Positions 20,462 through 27,787 of a DNA stretch of 37,775 nt are shown here, one piece after another. Both the position numbers and the translations under genes were made by a program. Origin of the DNA: Candidatus Sumerlaeota bacterium (GTDB taxonomy: Bacteria; UBP6; UBA1177); contig SLOD01000063.1 of the NCBI GenBank assembly GCA_007132725.1, forward strand, positions 1 to 37,775. Direction: 5' to 3'. The notes beneath the pieces are model-generated. The model worked only from the letters and a program-made list of their open reading frames with translations, searched no databases and was not told the DNA's origin. Within the stretch, counting starts at the first letter, position 1, and each line of letters begins with the position of its first letter.

Positions 20462-21971
20462 CATAATATTTACTGCCGTAGCTCCTGCTATGGATAATGA
20501 TGACTTTGAGCATCTTCATTCTGCATCGTTTTCTTTTGTCCGTTCTGTTCCTCAGATAAGAACACATATTAAAAGTTACCCCGGATCTATAAAAGTTGAC
20601 GGACTGATGAAAGTAAAATGCGGAGAAAAGGTGCTGAAAACTGAAAGGGCGACTTTTACTGTTCTTTCATATTCCCCAAGTCAGGTGTCATATATCCTTG
20701 CTTTGCAGGAGCTTGCACATAAAGAACTTTCTCAATATGAGTCAATTAAAACTGAGTGGAAGAAAAAGGTGCCCTATGATCTTAAAATATTTGTTCACGG
20801 GGGTATTTTTTCTATCAATGAAACCAGGATAGATAACAGAGAATATTATATTGCTGTAAATGAAAGGTTCGATAGAAACAAGGCTCACAATCTGTTGCGG
20901 AAATACAGAACTGAAAATCCCGGACAAAGTGTTTCTCTCATTCCTGTACTTATGAAATCGGCAACCTCAAAGATATCTGTTAATCCCGGTAGCGGGAAAA
21001 AGGGGATGGTGTGCAGTAATGCTCTATTTTTGGAAACAGAAAAAGGGATCAATGTTAACGGAGATGGATATGATGCTTCAGGAAAATATTACATCACTGC
21101 TGCCTCAAAACGAAGTTTGGAGTTTGCTGTTGAAGAGGATATTGAGCAGCTTGTAAAGAGGATACTGCCCGGAGAGATGTTTCTTTCAGCCCCTTTAGAG
21201 ACCCTTAAAGCTCAGGCTGTAGCTGCCAGGACAGATATCTTTATGCAACTTGGCAAGAGACACATCACTGACCCCTGGCATAACTGCAGTGAAGTTCACT
21301 GCCAAAAAATAAAATGGGATGAACCTCTTTACTCAAAGTTTCGTCAAGCTGTTGAGGATACTCGCGGTAAAGTTCTTTTATATAACGGCACTCATGTAGC
21401 AAGAGCTCCTTATTGTTCAAGTGCGGGGGGAAAGACTGAAGACATAAGGTATGTATGGTTTACTGCTGAAAAACCTTACCTGAAAGGGGTGTGGGATGGA
21501 GATGAAGAGCTTGGTCTTGATTTGTCCAAAGAATCGGATCTTAAGGTTTTTCTTAGAAGTGATTATGGTGAAGACAATATCAATATCAACAAAAGACACC
21601 GTTGGAGGACTGTCTATTCTCAGAAGGAAATGGATGGTTTTTTAAAAAAAAGAGGTATAGGAAAACTGAGAAATATTGTCCCACTGAAAAGAGGTGTCAG
21701 CGGGAGAATATATAAAATACGCTTTGAAGGTACAAGTGGAAATGAAACTGTTTTTGGAGAATTGAATATAAGGAGAATATTAAATAATATGTTCAGTTCA
21801 GCATTCATAGTCTCCAAAACGGAAAACAACTGGGTGTTTGAAGGGATGGGATGGGGACATGGTGTAGGTATGAGCCAGATGGGTGCTATTTCTCTTGGCA
21901 GAAAAGGCCGGGACTTTAAATTCATCCTTAAAAGGTACTATCCTGGAACAAAAGCTGTTAAACTTTACTGA
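20400..21971 (+). CDS. SpoIID/LytB-domain murein-active protein
   Basis: 523 aa from ATG 20400, which has GGGAG 5 nt upstream; this start gives a signal peptide (basic LLRLKK then PVLLIFSIIFTAVAPA). A TTG at 20424 would give an even more standard signal peptide but has no ribosome site. The C-terminal half carries the SpoIID/LytB signature: the PGEMFLSAPLETLKAQAVAART block with the catalytic-type Glu259, CSSAGGKTEDIRYVW, and the final GMGWGHGVGMSQMGAISLGRKG. SpoIID of Bacillus is a lytic transglycosylase on denuded glycan, while LytB stimulates an amidase. In a Gram-negative setting it probably trims septal or denuded murein. The N-terminal 230 residues are not recognised. Its 62-nt overlap with the transglycosylase gene suggests the two enzymes work together. 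Confidence 0.85.
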   Translation: MILDSKHLLRLKKIPVLLIFSIIFTAVAPAMDNDDFEHLHSASFSFVRSVPQIRTHIKSYPGSIKVDGLMKVKCGEKVLKTERATFTVLSYSPSQVSYILALQELAHKELSQYESIKTEWKKKVPYDLKIFVHGGIFSINETRIDNREYYIAVNERFDRNKAHNLLRKYRTENPGQSVSLIPVLMKSATSKISVNPGSGKKGMVCSNALFLETEKGINVNGDGYDASGKYYITAASKRSLEFAVEEDIEQLVKRILPGEMFLSAPLETLKAQAVAARTDIFMQLGKRHITDPWHNCSEVHCQKIKWDEPLYSKFRQAVEDTRGKVLLYNGTHVARAPYCSSAGGKTEDIRYVWFTAEKPYLKGVWDGDEELGLDLSKESDLKVFLRSDYGEDNININKRHRWRTVYSQKEMDGFLKKRGIGKLRNIVPLKRGVSGRIYKIRFEGTSGNETVFGELNIRRILNNMFSSAFIVSKTENNWVFEGMGWGHGVGMSQMGAISLGRKGRDFKFILKRYYPGTKAVKLY

Positions 21972-21995
21972 TTTTGGTCTGTCAGAGAGCTGACC

Positions 21996-22874
21996 TTAAT
22001 GGATATGCATCTGTTTTAGCTTTAATAACGGAACGATTCTCTCCTCGTTATCAAGGTATGCGTCATTGAATCTCGCAAAATCGTATCTGCTTATTATGAA
22101 TTGCAGTCTGACAGCATATTCATCCCTGATGATAGAGTAGAGATAAAACCCTTTTGTCATATTAAAAAGGTTGTAGGGGTTTCTGGCTCTTGCCACCCGA
22201 AATCTTCTATAAGCTCTATTCCTGTTAAGATTTAACATATATACACTTATCGATTCAGATACTGAGTCAAATATCTGTATGTTCCTTTTTTTCCCGGACC
22301 AGTTGGCAGGCTGTATTCCCTCTTGGGGGTTTATAGCGACATGTCCAAACAGGTTGTTGCCCTCAAAGACAAATCGGCTTGTTCCCCAGCCGGACTCAAG
22401 AGCGGCCATTGATAAAGCGATGGGGGGTGGAATAGGAAGTATCCTCTTATTTACCAATATAAGAATTCTACTTTTCTCATCCTCAGTTATGTCAGATATA
22501 TCGTACCCTTCATTTATGATTCTGTACTTGTATAGAGTTTCGGTGAGATAGTTTTTTTCGTTTCCGGTCAACTCATCTTTAGAGAAAAGATCTTTTACCT
22601 TGTTTTTTTCTTCCAGGATCCTTTCGTTTTCAATAAGTATAAGAGGAAGAAAAGCTTTGATAAAGAAACGGACTCTCTCAACAGGTTCCAAGTCTTTAAT
22701 TTCTTCCGGGAACTCCTCTATAATTATTCTCGGGACAGCCAAAGATCTCCAATCATAGTTGAGGAGTTTGTGTGCTGTGACGATTTCTTCATAACTGTTT
22801 AAAACAATACCCTGTGAAAACAAAGAAATGTGTCCAGCCAGAAAAACTGACAGTATCAAAAGTTTTCTTTTCAT
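21996..22874 (-). CDS. Bax-like glucosaminidase-domain protein
   Basis: 292 aa with a signal peptide (1-20, ending SLFS) and a C-terminal glucosaminidase domain of the Bax/FlgJ type. LSMAALESGWGTSRF contains the probable catalytic Glu160, and FEGNNLFGH is the second signature. The C-terminal YAVRLQFIISRYDF helix also matches Bax. These enzymes hydrolyse GlcNAc-MurNAc bonds in murein. The gene converges on the SpoIID-type gene with 24 nt between stops. Its ATG lies only 12 nt behind the 3' end of tRNA-Arg on the same strand, with AAGGT as the sole ribosome-site match, so its message probably arises by tRNA processing of an hpf-tRNA-bax transcript. Confidence 0.8.
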   Translation of the reverse strand: MKRKLLILSVFLAGHISLFSQGIVLNSYEEIVTAHKLLNYDWRSLAVPRIIIEEFPEEIKDLEPVERVRFFIKAFLPLILIENERILEEKNKVKDLFSKDELTGNEKNYLTETLYKYRIINEGYDISDITEDEKSRILILVNKRILPIPPPIALSMAALESGWGTSRFVFEGNNLFGHVAINPQEGIQPANWSGKKRNIQIFDSVSESISVYMLNLNRNRAYRRFRVARARNPYNLFNMTKGFYLYSIIRDEYAVRLQFIISRYDFARFNDAYLDNEERIVPLLKLKQMHIH

Positions 22875-22886
22875 ACGAATACCTTG

Positions 22887-22959
<73 letters not shown>

Positions 22960-22963
<4 letters not shown>

Positions 22964-22984
22964 GTTCAAAATCAAAAAACGGGC
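22960..22984 (-). repeat. Inverted repeat spanning the tRNA-Arg 5' end
   Basis: In the transcript GCCCGTT (starting at the last base of the hpf stop codon) can pair perfectly with AACGGGC, whose final four bases are the first four of the tRNA. Loop 11 nt, T-rich. The 7-bp stem would compete with the acceptor stem or mark the RNase P region. Confidence 0.5.
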
Positions 22985-23286
22985 TAAGACCTTCTTGAAT
23001 CTATTTTTTTTCCTTTGGATTTGATGATCTGTTTCGTGATCTTATCAACACAGAGATCTATGGATGCACTGAATTCTTTATCGTTTGATTCAGAGGCAAT
23101 AAAATCCTCTCCTTCATAGTTGACTTTAATTTCTGTAAGTTTCATATTTTTGTCTTTTTGGAATACAATGTCAACAAGAGCAGTTGCAGAAACAAGTTTG
23201 TCAACCTTGGAAAGTCTTTTGGAAGCGTAATCTTTAAGGGCACTACTGTTTTCTTCGAAACCTCTAAAAGCAAAATTGATGTTCAT
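22984..23286 (-). CDS. hpf: Ribosome hibernation promoting factor, short type
   Basis: 100 aa, matching short HPF/YfiA proteins that lack the long C-terminal dimerisation domain. The N-terminal strand MNINFAFRGFEENSSALKDY and the following KRLSKVDKL helix are characteristic, and the lysine-rich C-terminal tail matches the 30S-binding surface. HPF blocks the decoding centre and helps ribosomes dimerise or idle in stationary phase. A strong promoter precedes it (23317-23345) and GGAGG sits at 23293-23297. Hpf is often found after rpoN; here it heads a unit with tRNA-Arg and a murein hydrolase. Confidence 0.88.
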   Translation of the reverse strand: MNINFAFRGFEENSSALKDYASKRLSKVDKLVSATALVDIVFQKDKNMKLTEIKVNYEGEDFIASESNDKEFSASIDLCVDKITKQIIKSKGKKIDSRRS

Positions 23287-23316
23287 GAAAAACCTCCTGA
23301 GAAAAAACTACTATTA

Positions 23317-23345
23317 AATATACCACACCATATAACAGGTGTCAA
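23317..23345 (-). promoter_or_regulatory. Consensus sigma70 promoter for hpf
   Basis: On the minus strand TTGACA (23345-23340), 17-bp spacer, TATATT (23322-23317): a perfect -35 and a 5/6 -10. Start would be near 23310, about 24 nt before the ATG. It is probably also the promoter of tRNA-Arg and the bax-like gene. Confidence 0.7.
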
Positions 23346-23353
23346 TTTTTGAA

Positions 23354-24631
23354 TTAGTCTGTTGATGTATTTTCAGAGAAAACAATAGAGTACAAGGTAT
23401 CTTTTATGAGTTTGATATCACTTTTTTCAAATGCACTATAGAAAAAACCGTTGGCTACAGGATGTTTGATCTTTACAACATCCTTTTTTGAAAAAAGTGT
23501 GAGTATCTTATCTTTTTCCGCCCCGTTTTCCAAAAGCAGAGACTCTACATACCTCTGTTTGTTCTGCCAACCGGAAGATGTAGAGTCAACTATATGGATG
23601 ATAAGAGAAGTCTCCACTATTTCCGAGAATGTAGCTTTATATGCATCAATTATATCTTTTGACATATTTTCGATAAACCCTACTGTATCTATTAAATATA
23701 TCCCTTTCCCGAAAAGGTGGATTTTCTTGATCTTAGGGTCGATCGAACTGAAAAAGGCACTGCTTTCATCAACACATTTTTCATTTAAAAGAGCATTGAA
23801 AAGAGTTGATTTCCCGGCATTTGTATACCCTACGATAGCAACAGTGGGGATATTTCTTTTTTTACGGTATTTTTTTTGCAGATCCATTCTTCTTTCTTCG
23901 CTTTCAAGTGCTTTTCTCACAGCAGCTTCCCTGTTTTTCAGTATTCTTTTTCTCTCCTCTTCTTTTGTTTCTCCCGGTCCTTTCAGTCCTATCCCCCCTT
24001 TAATTCTACTTAAGCCCTTAACTTTTTTTCTGAAAACTGTTTTTTCACGCTCGATCATAGCACTTGCAAGCTTCAGTTTTCCACTGGATCCGTCTGCTCT
24101 TGATTCGAAAATTTCAATGACCAGATCATCTCTTGTAAGAATTTCTATTCCGGAAAGATTTTCAAGTTCCGACAAGTGAGCTGTCTGTACATTCAGGAAT
24201 AGAGCTGCGGTGTTGACATCATTATTGTTCCTGAGCCATAGTGCAAGAGTCTCTACAGAAGAGGTGTTACTGAGAGAAAAGATTATTTTCCAGGTAATGA
24301 GAGAATATCCGGCATCTTCCATAAGCTTAATGTTTTCAGCAATTTCGTTAGGGGGAGTAGTCCTTGTGAAAACCGCGGCAGCTTTTTTTATGTTCCTTGG
24401 AGGTTTTAAAGGGATAGGTAAGGTGAAAAGAAAGTATGGTTGTTTCGTGCATAAGATATCACCTTCCCATCTATAATGAAGTTCAATTTCAATTGGAATT
24501 TTGTCTGCTCCATGGGATAGAAAAATATAGAAGTCCAAAAGTCTGCCATCCATAAAAAGTTTGATATCGCTGATTTTCAAAGGAGTGTTTGCAGCAATGA
24601 TAACTCCTGAATCTTTTTTCAGAGGCTTCAT
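23354..24631 (-). CDS. hflX: GTPase HflX with extended N-terminus
   Basis: 425 aa from the first ATG. HflX features: GGIGLKGPGET (212-222, the nucleotide-independent HflX-domain signature), G1 GYTNAGKST (268-276), switch region FFSSIDPK (family FATLDPT), G3 DTVG (315-318), and a G4 of SKKD (381-384) instead of NKxD. HflX is a ribosome-associated GTPase that splits stalled or heat-damaged 70S ribosomes. The first about 85 residues are an unrecognised extension before the HflX N-terminal domain, and the frame stays open for 59 further codons upstream without ATG, GTG, TTG or CTG. No Shine-Dalgarno precedes the ATG at 24631, so the true start is uncertain. It appears to be the last gene of the folD unit. 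Confidence 0.88.
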   Translation of the reverse strand: MKPLKKDSGVIIAANTPLKISDIKLFMDGRLLDFYIFLSHGADKIPIEIELHYRWEGDILCTKQPYFLFTLPIPLKPPRNIKKAAAVFTRTTPPNEIAENIKLMEDAGYSLITWKIIFSLSNTSSVETLALWLRNNNDVNTAALFLNVQTAHLSELENLSGIEILTRDDLVIEIFESRADGSSGKLKLASAMIEREKTVFRKKVKGLSRIKGGIGLKGPGETKEEERKRILKNREAAVRKALESEERRMDLQKKYRKKRNIPTVAIVGYTNAGKSTLFNALLNEKCVDESSAFFSSIDPKIKKIHLFGKGIYLIDTVGFIENMSKDIIDAYKATFSEIVETSLIIHIVDSTSSGWQNKQRYVESLLLENGAEKDKILTLFSKKDVVKIKHPVANGFFYSAFEKSDIKLIKDTLYSIVFSENTSTD

Positions 24632-24808
24632 TTTTTCAAGATAGTTGAAAGCTTCCCAGGGGGATTTTAAAACTTTTTCTTTCGTGATGTTCCCTTTGGA
24701 TATTATAAAAAGCTTTATTGCAGAAAAAGGTCTTTCTAAAATTTTATTTAAAATTTCGTTTTTATTAAAAAGTGTATCTTCTATGACTCTGTTTTCTCCA
24801 ATAGTTGT
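24632..24808 (-). other. Open upstream extension of the hflX frame without standard start
   Basis: Reading in the hflX frame, 59 codons upstream of the ATG are free of stops (the limiting TGA is at 24809-24811), with protein-like content such as ERPFSAIKLFIISKGN and SPWEAFNYLEK. The stretch overlaps the end of the DciA-like gene and contains no ATG, GTG, TTG or CTG. ATA (24784-24782) lies 11 nt after a GGAG. Either hflX uses a non-canonical start, or this is an untranslated leader that merely stays open. Confidence 0.4.
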
Positions 24809-25215
24809 TCAATTTGAGCAAAACTTTCTGCAAGAGAGGGGGATATCCCCATTTTTACAAGATGTTTTTTCCTTTCCGAAGTTTTTTTGTCGCATATTTT
24901 TTTCACTTCTTTTTTTGTTTCTGCAGGAGAGTCCTGTTCGTTAAAGAGAGCAGAGTCTATAACGAACTTAATATCTTTTACCTCCATGATTTTCGTCAGC
25001 CGGATAATATTTTCAATTATTTTCTTTTTGAACCGCAAGGCTGTTTTTGCAACCATTCCATTTGGCACAACAACAGTAAGCTCTTTGTTTTTAAATTGAA
25101 CAGGGACCATGATATCTCTGTTGCTGGGTCCGGCTATTTTTCCCCAACTCATTAAAATATGAAATAGTGGATTTTTTATTCCGTCTGAAATGATCCCTGA
25201 AATTTTTTTTGTCAT
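24781..25215 (-). CDS. DciA-like (DUF721) protein
   Basis: 144 aa. The N-terminal segment has the DUF721 pattern: W24-G-x-I-A-G29 followed by a strand (KELTVVVPNGMVAKTALRF) and a helix ending in a VKDIKFVI strand. In most bacteria DciA loads or assists the replicative helicase DnaB; DUF721 members vary widely. The C-terminal third is lysine/glutamate-rich and helical, without recognised motif. The gene overlaps folD by one nucleotide (TAATG), so it is translated from the folD message. Assignment rests on the short DUF721 signature only. Confidence 0.6.
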   Translation of the reverse strand: MTKKISGIISDGIKNPLFHILMSWGKIAGPSNRDIMVPVQFKNKELTVVVPNGMVAKTALRFKKKIIENIIRLTKIMEVKDIKFVIDSALFNEQDSPAETKKEVKKICDKKTSERKKHLVKMGISPSLAESFAQIEQLLEKTES

Positions 25216-26060
25216 TATCTGCTCTGTGAAGCAAGATGCTGCATTTTATAACATTTGTAAAGATTCTCAAGCATTACCGCATTGGTAACTACTCCTACAC
25301 CCCCTGGTACGGGAGAATAATTTATCCTTTCTTTTTCGCTTTCGGAGGTGACATTGAAATCCCCGCATATACTGCCGTCATCTTTCATATTTATTCCGAT
25401 GTCTATGACGGTTGCACCATCTTTTACATCAGAGGAGTTGATCAGATCTTTTTTCCCCGCTGCGATAGCTATTATGTCAGAGTTCTTCACCAATGTTTTC
25501 ATGTCAAATGTATGTCTGTGGGCAATAGTGGGGGTCGCATTTCTGTTTAGAAAGAGTTTAAAAAGGGGAAGTCCCACGATATTGCTTCTCCCTATTACAA
25601 ATGCATGTTTTCCAACCATAGGGATATCGTAGTGTTCAAGAAGCCTTATTGATGCGACAGAGGTGCACGGAACTATTTTTTCTGTTATTGTTGCAAAAAA
25701 CTCTCCCTGATTATGAAATGTTATCCCGTCAACATCTTTTTTAGGTTTTATCTTTGTATGGAGATTCCAGTAGTTCACTTCAATAGGAAGAGGTAACTCC
25801 ACCATTATTCCGTGGACTGAAGGGTCGTTATTTACCTCCTCAAGCTGTTCATAGAATTTTACAAGGGGTGTGCTCTGTGACACAGGATATACCCTTATAG
25901 CTGCATTTATCTTTTTCAACCATCTCTCTTTCATTTTCAGATAACTTTCTGCGGCTCCGTCTCCTACAGGATGAAAAACAGCAAGAGTAAGCGGTGGAAA
26001 ATTTTCATTTTGAAGTTTTTTTACAATTTTGTCCGCGAGTTCTTTTCCTTTTAACAACAT
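25215..26060 (-). CDS. folD: FolD, methylene-THF dehydrogenase/cyclohydrolase (divergent active site)
   Basis: 281 aa from ATG 26060, which has a GAGGTG ribosome site 7 nt upstream; a TTG ten codons earlier falls at the predicted transcription start and is rejected. FolD converts methylene-THF to formyl-THF via methenyl-THF using NADP+. Family landmarks: Y40-x3-K44 (YLKMK), DVDG (D111), the Rossmann motif GRSNIVGLP and PVPGGVGVVT. Two conserved sites differ: QLPLP is ELPLP (Glu88 where E. coli has Gln98, a catalytic residue), and PCTPxG is PCTSVA (Ser134, Ala136). The protein may have altered or reduced cyclohydrolase activity. It starts an operon with the DciA-like gene and hflX. Confidence 0.9.
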   Translation of the reverse strand: MLLKGKELADKIVKKLQNENFPPLTLAVFHPVGDGAAESYLKMKERWLKKINAAIRVYPVSQSTPLVKFYEQLEEVNNDPSVHGIMVELPLPIEVNYWNLHTKIKPKKDVDGITFHNQGEFFATITEKIVPCTSVASIRLLEHYDIPMVGKHAFVIGRSNIVGLPLFKLFLNRNATPTIAHRHTFDMKTLVKNSDIIAIAAGKKDLINSSDVKDGATVIDIGINMKDDGSICGDFNVTSESEKERINYSPVPGGVGVVTNAVMLENLYKCYKMQHLASQSR

Positions 26061-26098
26061 TTTAAACACCTCTATCTCACAACAAATCAACTGAACTG

Positions 26099-26126
26099 AT
26101 TATAGGGAACCTTTGCGTCATGTCAA
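26099..26126 (-). promoter_or_regulatory. Consensus sigma70 promoter for folD
   Basis: On the minus strand a perfect TTGACA (26126-26121), 16-bp spacer and perfect TATAAT (26104-26099). Transcription would start near 26092, about 32 nt before the folD ATG, supporting the start at 26060. The -35 region contains TGACATG, also a half of the fab-region palindrome, though it is not palindromic here. Confidence 0.7.
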
Positions 26127-26146
26127 AATATTAGGGGAGAAGGTGA

Positions 26147-26569
26147 TCAGCCAACGGCAAAGGATATTTCTGCTTCACAGACAAGAATTCCGTCAACATA
26201 AGCTTTGCCTGCCCCGATACCCATGGAATGACGCATTTTTACAATCTCAACTTCAAAATCAAGCTTATCTCCGGGAATAACTTTTTTTCTGAACTTTGCA
26301 TTGTTGATCCCTGTAAAATATGCTATTTTACCTTTAAACTGATCAAGGCTTAAAATTGCTATAGCACCAAGTTGAGCCATGGCTTCAATAATGAGTACTC
26401 CCGGCATGACAGCTTCCTGGGGGAAGTGTCCCTGAAAAAAAGGTTCATTTGCAGAAACCATTTTATACCCGGCAACTTTTTTTCCTTCTTCTGTTACTTC
26501 TGCTCTATCAACCATTAAAAAAGGATAGCGATGAGGCAGGATCTTTTTGATTTCACTGTTCCCTAACAT
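26147..26569 (-). CDS. fabZ: 3-hydroxyacyl-ACP dehydratase FabZ
   Basis: 140 aa, the normal FabZ length. Hot-dog fold with LPHRYPFLMVDR (11-22), catalytic His48 in FFQGHFPQ and catalytic Glu62 in MPGVLIIEAMAQ. FabZ dehydrates 3-hydroxyacyl-ACP in the elongation cycle. It is transcribed away from the fabH-fabF operon across a 222-bp divergent control region. GGAGGG precedes the ATG. The folD promoter lies between its stop and folD, so the two are probably separate units. Confidence 0.96.
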   Translation of the reverse strand: MLGNSEIKKILPHRYPFLMVDRAEVTEEGKKVAGYKMVSANEPFFQGHFPQEAVMPGVLIIEAMAQLGAIAILSLDQFKGKIAYFTGINNAKFRKKVIPGDKLDFEVEIVKMRHSMGIGAGKAYVDGILVCEAEISFAVG

Positions 26570-26621
26570 TGTTCCCTCCGTTGAGAAAAGTTTATGCGAT
26601 ATGAACGAATCATTACCTGAA

Positions 26622-26649
26622 AATATATTCAGCCTGAAAAAAATGGCAA
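26622..26649 (-). promoter_or_regulatory. Promoter for fabZ
   Basis: On the minus strand TTGCCA (26649-26644), 16-bp spacer, TATATT (26627-26622). It would give a leader of about 45 nt before the fabZ ATG. It lies over 100 bp from the palindrome at 26752, so that operator need not control fabZ. Confidence 0.5.
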
Positions 26650-26736
26650 GATTTTAATTCGAAATAAAAAACATCCCTGAAATATCTAAATGAAAACAAA
26701 GCCTTGCTTTCAGTTGTTTTTTTTGCTTGATTTTAC

Positions 26737-26745
26737 TGCGATAAT
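26737..26745 (+). promoter_or_regulatory. Extended -10 promoter for the fabH operon
   Basis: TGC-GATAAT is an extended -10 (TGn plus 5/6 hexamer). Transcription would begin near 26752, the first base of the palindrome. A -35 is not clear, though a T-rich tract lies upstream. The alternative TTGATT (26727-26732) with TAGACT (26749-26754) would also put the palindrome over the promoter. Confidence 0.45.
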
Positions 26746-26751
26746 AGTTAG

Positions 26752-26765
26752 ACTGACATGTCAGT
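26752..26765. promoter_or_regulatory. Putative operator, perfect 14-bp palindrome
   Basis: ACTGACATGTCAGT is a perfect palindrome located at the expected start site of the fabH-fabD-fabG-acpP-fabF transcript, 26 bp ahead of the fabH ATG. Its size and symmetry suit a TetR- or MarR-type dimer acting as repressor. It does not match the FapR, FadR or FabR consensus sequences I know. The regulator is not encoded in the window. Confidence 0.55.
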
Positions 26766-26791
26766 TTGTTTGCTTTTGACGGAGGTTGCTG

Positions 26792-27787
26792 ATGAATTGT
26801 AACTATAGTGCTGCAATTATTGGAACTGGCAGTTATGTCCCCGATAAAATAATGACCAATCACGACCTTGAAAAAATGGTTGATACATCTGATGAATGGA
26901 TAAAAACAAGGACAGGCATATCTGAGCGTCGTATAGCTGATGAAAGTACGGCTACTTCGGATCTTTCCACTAAAGCGGCTCTCCTTGCTCTTGAAGATGC
27001 CGGAATAAGTGCAGAAGAAATAGACCTAGTTGTTGTTGCTACTGTTACACCTGATATGGCGTTTCCCTCAACTGCATGTATTGTACAGAAAAATATCGGA
27101 GCACTTAATGCTGCGGCTTACGATTTAAGTGCCGGATGCAGCGGTTTTATTTACGGACTTGCTTCAGCCTACGGTTTTATCTCTAACGGCATGTACAGGA
27201 ATGTTCTTGTTATTGGAGCGGAAACTCTCAGTAAAATAATAAACTGGGAAGACAGGAACACTTGTGTTCTTTTTGGAGATGGAGCTGGTGCGACAGTTGT
27301 TTCCCGTTGTGACAAAGGGGAGGGGATCCTTTCTGTGAAGATCGGGTCGAACGGAAATCATGACCGGTTAATAACTCAACCTGCCGGTGGATCACGAATC
27401 CCTGTCGATGTAGAAAGTATCAATAAAAAGCTTAATAAGATACACATGGAAGGGGGTGAGGTTTTTAAGCTGGCAGTCAGAACAATGGCATCTGTTTCTG
27501 AAGCTGCTCTTGAAGAGGCTGATATAACAGTTGATGATTTGAAGTTAGTAATTCCTCATCAGGCAAACAGCAGGATCATACAGGGGATTTTTAACCGACT
27601 TAAAGTTTCTGCCGAAAAATCTTATATCAACCTTGATAAATATGGGAATACTTCTGCCGCCTCAATACCACTTGCTTTGGATGAAGCTGCTAAAAAAGGT
27701 GTTCTTAAAAAAGATGACAAAATTCTTCTGGTTGCTTTCGGGAGTGGTCTTACTTGGGGCGCATCAACAATTAAATGGGTGAAATAA
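26792..27787 (+). CDS. fabH: Beta-ketoacyl-ACP synthase III FabH
   Basis: 331 aa from the ATG at 26792, which has GGAGG six bases upstream; a TTG at 26786 abuts the ribosome site and is rejected. Catalytic triad Cys116 (LSAGCSGF), His256 (IPHQANSRI) and Asn286 (YGNTSAAS), as in all FabH. The enzyme condenses acetyl-CoA (or a branched primer) with malonyl-ACP to begin fatty-acid synthesis. It heads the fab operon. plsX and rpmF, often just before fabH, are absent, replaced by divergent fabZ. The stop overlaps the fabD start (TAATG). Confidence 0.97.
   Translation: MNCNYSAAIIGTGSYVPDKIMTNHDLEKMVDTSDEWIKTRTGISERRIADESTATSDLSTKAALLALEDAGISAEEIDLVVVATVTPDMAFPSTACIVQKNIGALNAAAYDLSAGCSGFIYGLASAYGFISNGMYRNVLVIGAETLSKIINWEDRNTCVLFGDGAGATVVSRCDKGEGILSVKIGSNGNHDRLITQPAGGSRIPVDVESINKKLNKIHMEGGEVFKLAVRTMASVSEAALEEADITVDDLKLVIPHQANSRIIQGIFNRLKVSAEKSYINLDKYGNTSAASIPLALDEAAKKGVLKKDDKILLVAFGSGLTWGASTIKWVK

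Noticed and set aside
21981-21994. GTCAG-AGAG-CTGAC hairpin between convergent genes
   Set aside because: A 5-bp stem without a T-run is too weak to call as a bidirectional terminator.
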